Assembly: GCA_024274855.1 (NCBI GenBank)
Contig: JAJSAJ010000768.1
Span: forward strand, 1-8,810
From: Planctomycetota bacterium
Lineage (GTDB): Bacteria; Planctomycetota; Planctomycetia; Pirellulales; Pirellulaceae
Direction: 5' to 3'
Length of the DNA stretch: 8,810 nucleotides
A program made the position numbers and the translations under genes. The notes beneath the pieces are model-generated. The model ran no database searches. It saw only the letters and a list, made by a program, of their open reading frames with translations, and had not been told where the DNA came from. This document shows positions 6,711 to 8,810 of this stretch, piece by piece (the first letter of the stretch is position 1; each line of letters starts with the position of its first letter).

Positions 6711-7295
6711 TCATCCCGAACCTGACAGCTGGTCGATGATCCGTCGCGCCGTGCGCTCGTGGATTCCAAGACTTCGGCCAATTTCTTCAAACGTTGCCCC
6801 CTGGATGCGCATCTGCACAACCTGCCGATTGCGCTGCGGCTGGTCTTTGAGGATCTGATCCCACCGTTCGCGGGCGATCGCAATCTGACTCGGTGTCGGA
6901 TCGGCTGCCGCCACAGCCCCGGTACCACCGGCCGACTCGTCAAGCGAACACTCGCGCATAACGTTGTACTTCTGTGTCCACATCCGACGACGATACTCAT
7001 CAATGACCTTGTTGCGAGCAAGTGTGGCCAAGTGGGCGACCAGTTCGTGAGGGTTCTCGAACCCGGCTATCTCGTCCGGCTCGCGGAAGAAAGACGCCCA
7101 CACCATCTGGACAAAATCAATCGAGTCGAACTTCGAGCGCATGTGTCGATCGAGCTTTCGACGCACCACGCGACGGATGTGCGGTCCATAGACGGCAATC
7201 AAATGCCAGACGGCGTCTTCCGATCCGGAACGTACGTCATTCATCGCACGTTGGAATTCGGATTGCTGTTGGTTAGCCATCGCGCCGCTCGCCAT
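6711..7295 (-). CDS. ECF-type RNA polymerase sigma factor, planctomycete kinase-linked type
   Basis: A 194-residue two-domain sigma-70 family protein that should direct RNA polymerase to a specific set of promoters. Region 2 spans about residues 25-105: DAVWHLIAVYGPHIRRVV, then DSIDFVQMVWASFF (the core-binding 2.2 helix) and LARNKVIDEYRRR (the -10 recognition helix 2.4). A linker rich in Ala and Gly (about 117-136) leads to region 4 (about 140-190), with the helix-turn-helix GATFEEIGRSLGIHERTARR for -35 binding. There is no region 1 or 3, as usual for ECF factors. Planctomycetes have ECF groups whose genes sit beside Ser/Thr kinases, and here a kinase follows at 18 bases. No anti-sigma gene is adjacent, so control by the kinase is a reasonable inference. 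The start is uncertain: ATG at 7295 has AAAGG abutting it, too close to serve; ATG at 7280 has a weak GAG at 7 bases and may be the true start. Confidence 0.92.
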   Translation of the reverse strand: MASGAMANQQQSEFQRAMNDVRSGSEDAVWHLIAVYGPHIRRVVRRKLDRHMRSKFDSIDFVQMVWASFFREPDEIAGFENPHELVAHLATLARNKVIDEYRRRMWTQKYNVMRECSLDESAGGTGAVAAADPTPSQIAIARERWDQILKDQPQRNRQVVQMRIQGATFEEIGRSLGIHERTARRIIDQLSGSG

Positions 7296-7633
7296 CCTTT
7301 GACAGGATTCAACCGTGGATCCTACAACCCGGTGCGCTCAGCAAGAAAACACCGCAACTGCAGCGCGGTACGCGCTGCAGATCCGATTCACTGGTAACGA
7401 CATGAACTCGATCCGGCGCTGCCCAGATCAAGCGTTTGGCTGTGCGATCCCGCTGAAAATCCAAAACTGCCCTGCTGCAGACTCACGGCCACCGACTCTG
7501 GCGACACCGGACTGAACCACAACAAGGTCACTCCCAATAGATTAGCAAAAGAGTGGGACCTTCCGCCACACGTCTCTTTGACGAAGAAGCCAGGAACCCC
7601 ATATTATTGGGGGAACGAAGGAAGTCTACATAA
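7296..7633. other. Intergenic region upstream of the sigma factor operon
   Basis: No gene seen. It holds the 7358-7380 palindrome and an imperfect inverted repeat: AAGGTC-ACTC at 7524-7533 against GAGT-GG-GACCTT at 7551-7562, with a two-base bulge. The promoter of the sigma-kinase unit should be here, but I could not identify -35 and -10 elements with confidence. Confidence 0.5.
7358..7380. promoter_or_regulatory. Perfect 10-base-arm palindrome upstream of the sigma factor gene
   Basis: CTGCAGCGCG, 3-base centre GTA, CGCGCTGCAG. All ten arm positions pair. It lies about 63-85 bases before the ATG at 7295 (78-100 before the one at 7280), a usual place for an operator or promoter-proximal site. 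No T-tract follows directly on either strand, so it is not a typical terminator. Its function is inferred only from symmetry and position. Confidence 0.5.
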
Positions 7634-7939
7634 GAACTGAGGCAAATTGATGCGGCAAACCCGAGAACTACCCCACAATACCGGGTTTTCGGGACGCTCG
7701 ACTTCGCCTTCAAGAAAATCTTCGGGAGTTCGGAGAATGTCGCCATCCTGATCGAACGGCTCAATGCCATGCTGGAACTGCCGCCCGGTGTGTTTCAGCA
7801 AGCGGTCTCGGTTCTGGAAACGATTGCGTCGAAGACGGCGATTGCGTCGAAGACGGAGGATCGAATGATGCATGCTCAGCGAGAGAAGGCCCAGCGTGAC
7901 TATCTCTGGGCGTTTGAGGCCGCGCGTCTTCTGTCCTGA
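7634..7939 (+). pseudogene. Internally deleted remnant of a PD-(D/E)XK (Rpn/PDDEXK_2-type) transposase/nuclease
   Basis: An open frame of 101 codons ending in TGA at 7937-7939, with no ATG or clear ribosome binding site at its front; a stop at 7631 closes it. From 7697 it reads LDFAFKKIFGSSENVAILIE, then RLNAMLELP: the hallmark N-terminus of Rpn-family recombination-promoting nucleases/putative transposases. It then jumps to a segment ending AQREKAQRDYLWAFEAARLL, which resembles the C-terminal helical part of that family. Family members are normally about 250-330 residues, so the middle, including the catalytic core, seems to be missing. The ATG at 7650 is in a different frame, consistent with decay or a frameshift at the front. 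An 18-base tandem duplication (7821-7856) lies at the presumed junction. Family assignment rests on the N-terminal motif and is fairly secure; the deletion is inferred. It cannot encode a working nuclease. Confidence 0.65.
7821..7856. repeat. Exact 18-base tandem duplication
   Basis: CGATTGCGTCGAAGACGG at 7821-7838 is followed at once by an identical copy at 7839-7856. It lies within the transposase remnant and duplicates the residues IASKT in frame. Its location, near where the missing middle of the gene would have been, suggests it arose with the deletion or later by slippage. Confidence 0.85.
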
Positions 7940-8432
7940 GACCGTGTCCAAGCGACGGGCAACACGGTCGACCAAGGCCCCTTCCAGCGTGCAAGGACCC
8001 GGCCGCACGCCGGAGACGAATGAAGTGACAGCACACAGTCATCCGAGTCTCTTTTCCATACAGTCTTCTTTCTGTCATGACGGACCGGTAGCCAAGTGGG
8101 CTGGATGTCGCTTTTCTGTAACTGCTCGGTCCATGCGATCACATGTGGCCTTTCTGTTGGACTGCATTGACCCCTGCTTCCGTTTTGGAGAGCTGCCGGG
8201 TTTCCGAAACTATCCGCCCTGCCGAAACGGAGGCTGAGGTCGATGCGGCGCGGGGGGTACGACGGTCTTTCTGGCCGTCGAAAGCGGTGTGGACAGACGT
8301 GGCATGCATTCCGGAGCAGGCGGTGCGAGCGAAGTGTGACTTGATGCAGGCTCGGGTATGGGCCGGTTGAATGGCTCGGTGTCCGGTCGGCCGGGGCGGA
8401 AGTCACAACTGTTTCCACGATCAGCGAGTCGT

Positions 8433-8461
8433 GCTTCCGTCGGGGCGGGCTCGACGGAAGC
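8433..8461. repeat. Perfect 10-pair stem-loop
   Basis: GCTTCCGTCG at 8433-8442, a 9-base loop, and CGACGGAAGC at 8452-8461. No T-tract follows on either strand. It may be a structured RNA element, a REP-like palindrome, or the trace of a mobile element end. Confidence 0.5.
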
Positions 8462-8750
8462 GAGTACCAAAGATGCAAACATGTCCCGCGCTCGACGCCA
8501 CGGGGCCCAAGATGTAGGGTGACAAGCTCGCGGCAACCACGCTGAATCTGGCAACTACGGTAATACGAGCGCCGGCACGCCAGAATCCGGTTACTACTCG
8601 CGAATCACATGCGCAACCTCCAGGCCGAATCCGTAACCGTCGCGCCGTGCCGTTGTCGTTGCCTCCACCATGCGTACCTGCCTCCTTGCCCGCGCCGCCC
8701 ACGAGTTTTCCGAGCTGGCGTGGTCGTCTTCGGTCTGGTAAATTGGTAGA

Positions 8751-8804
8751 CGGTAAATAATAGGCAGGATCAAGCGAACGGTTGACACGGCACTATTATT
8801 ACCG
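8751..8804. repeat. AT-rich inverted repeat near the right edge
   Basis: CGGTAAATAATAG at 8751-8763 and CTATTATTACCG at 8793-8804 are complementary except for one extra A, separated by 29 bases. The second arm lies six bases from the window edge, so what it flanks cannot be judged. Confidence 0.5.
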
Positions 8805-8810
8805 GCACCG

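Larger units (their letters stand above)
7940..8810. other. Right-hand region without a recognisable gene
   Basis: About 870 bases. Overlapping frames on both strands give Arg/Pro/Ser-rich translations without domains. The only frame that might be real is on the minus strand, open from the window edge to a stop at 8594 (about 72 codons, ending GYGFGLEVAHVIRE). It could be the tail of a gene beyond the edge, but I recognise nothing in it. A strong hairpin (8433-8461) and an AT-rich inverted repeat (8751-8804) are listed separately. Confidence 0.5.

Noticed and set aside
7604..8008. 134-codon minus-strand frame opposite the transposase remnant
   Set aside because: The plus strand shows the family motif; the minus translation is Arg-rich and without recognisable features.
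8085..8160. tRNA-like stretch (GGTAGCCAAGTGGG resembles a D-arm)
   Set aside because: No matching T-arm (GGTTCGA-type), anticodon arm or acceptor stem can be folded around it.
8782..8799. Promoter-like TTGACA and TATTAT near the right edge
   Set aside because: The two boxes are only 6 bases apart, far from the 16-18 needed.
8594..8810. Possible C-terminal end of a minus-strand gene entering from the right edge
   Set aside because: It is open to the edge and its last residues look plausible, but about 72 codons with no recognised motif are too little to call a gene.

Overview
The window looks like a stretch of a planctomycete chromosome, most likely Pirellulaceae (Rhodopirellula and relatives). 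Three independent signs point that way. There is a secreted S1-type sulfatase. There is a short protein whose N-terminus carries the LEPR-XLL-type motif known almost only from Planctomycetes. There is an ECF-type sigma factor gene directly followed by a Ser/Thr kinase gene of planctomycete architecture (conserved N-terminal extension, kinase, one membrane segment, TPR tail). Base composition is moderately GC-rich and gene density is low, with long intergenic stretches.

Layout: all four intact genes lie on the minus strand. Reading in the direction of transcription (right to left), the ECF sigma factor (7295-6711) and the kinase (6692-4440) form a tight two-gene unit with an 18-base gap. About 620 bases further on is a convincing minus-strand intrinsic terminator (3793-3818). 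Next comes the LEPR-XLL protein with a C-terminal Ig-like domain (3723-2788), then 1.16 kb without a recognisable gene, then the sulfatase (1630-134). To the right of the sigma gene, on the plus strand, is a short, internally deleted remnant of a PD-(D/E)XK (Rpn-type) transposase/nuclease gene (7634-7939). The last 870 bases hold no gene I can identify.

How the genes work together: the sigma factor and kinase are probably one signalling unit, in which the membrane kinase senses through its TPR tail and controls, or works alongside, its partner sigma factor. No classical membrane anti-sigma gene is present. The sulfatase and the LEPR-XLL protein are both predicted to be exported but are separated by a long spacer, so there is no evidence that they share an operon or a pathway. 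I see no defence system, CRISPR array, rRNA or tRNA. The unexplained signal is in the intergenic DNA: several near-perfect inverted repeats, two short tandem duplications, and an orphan plus-strand terminator.
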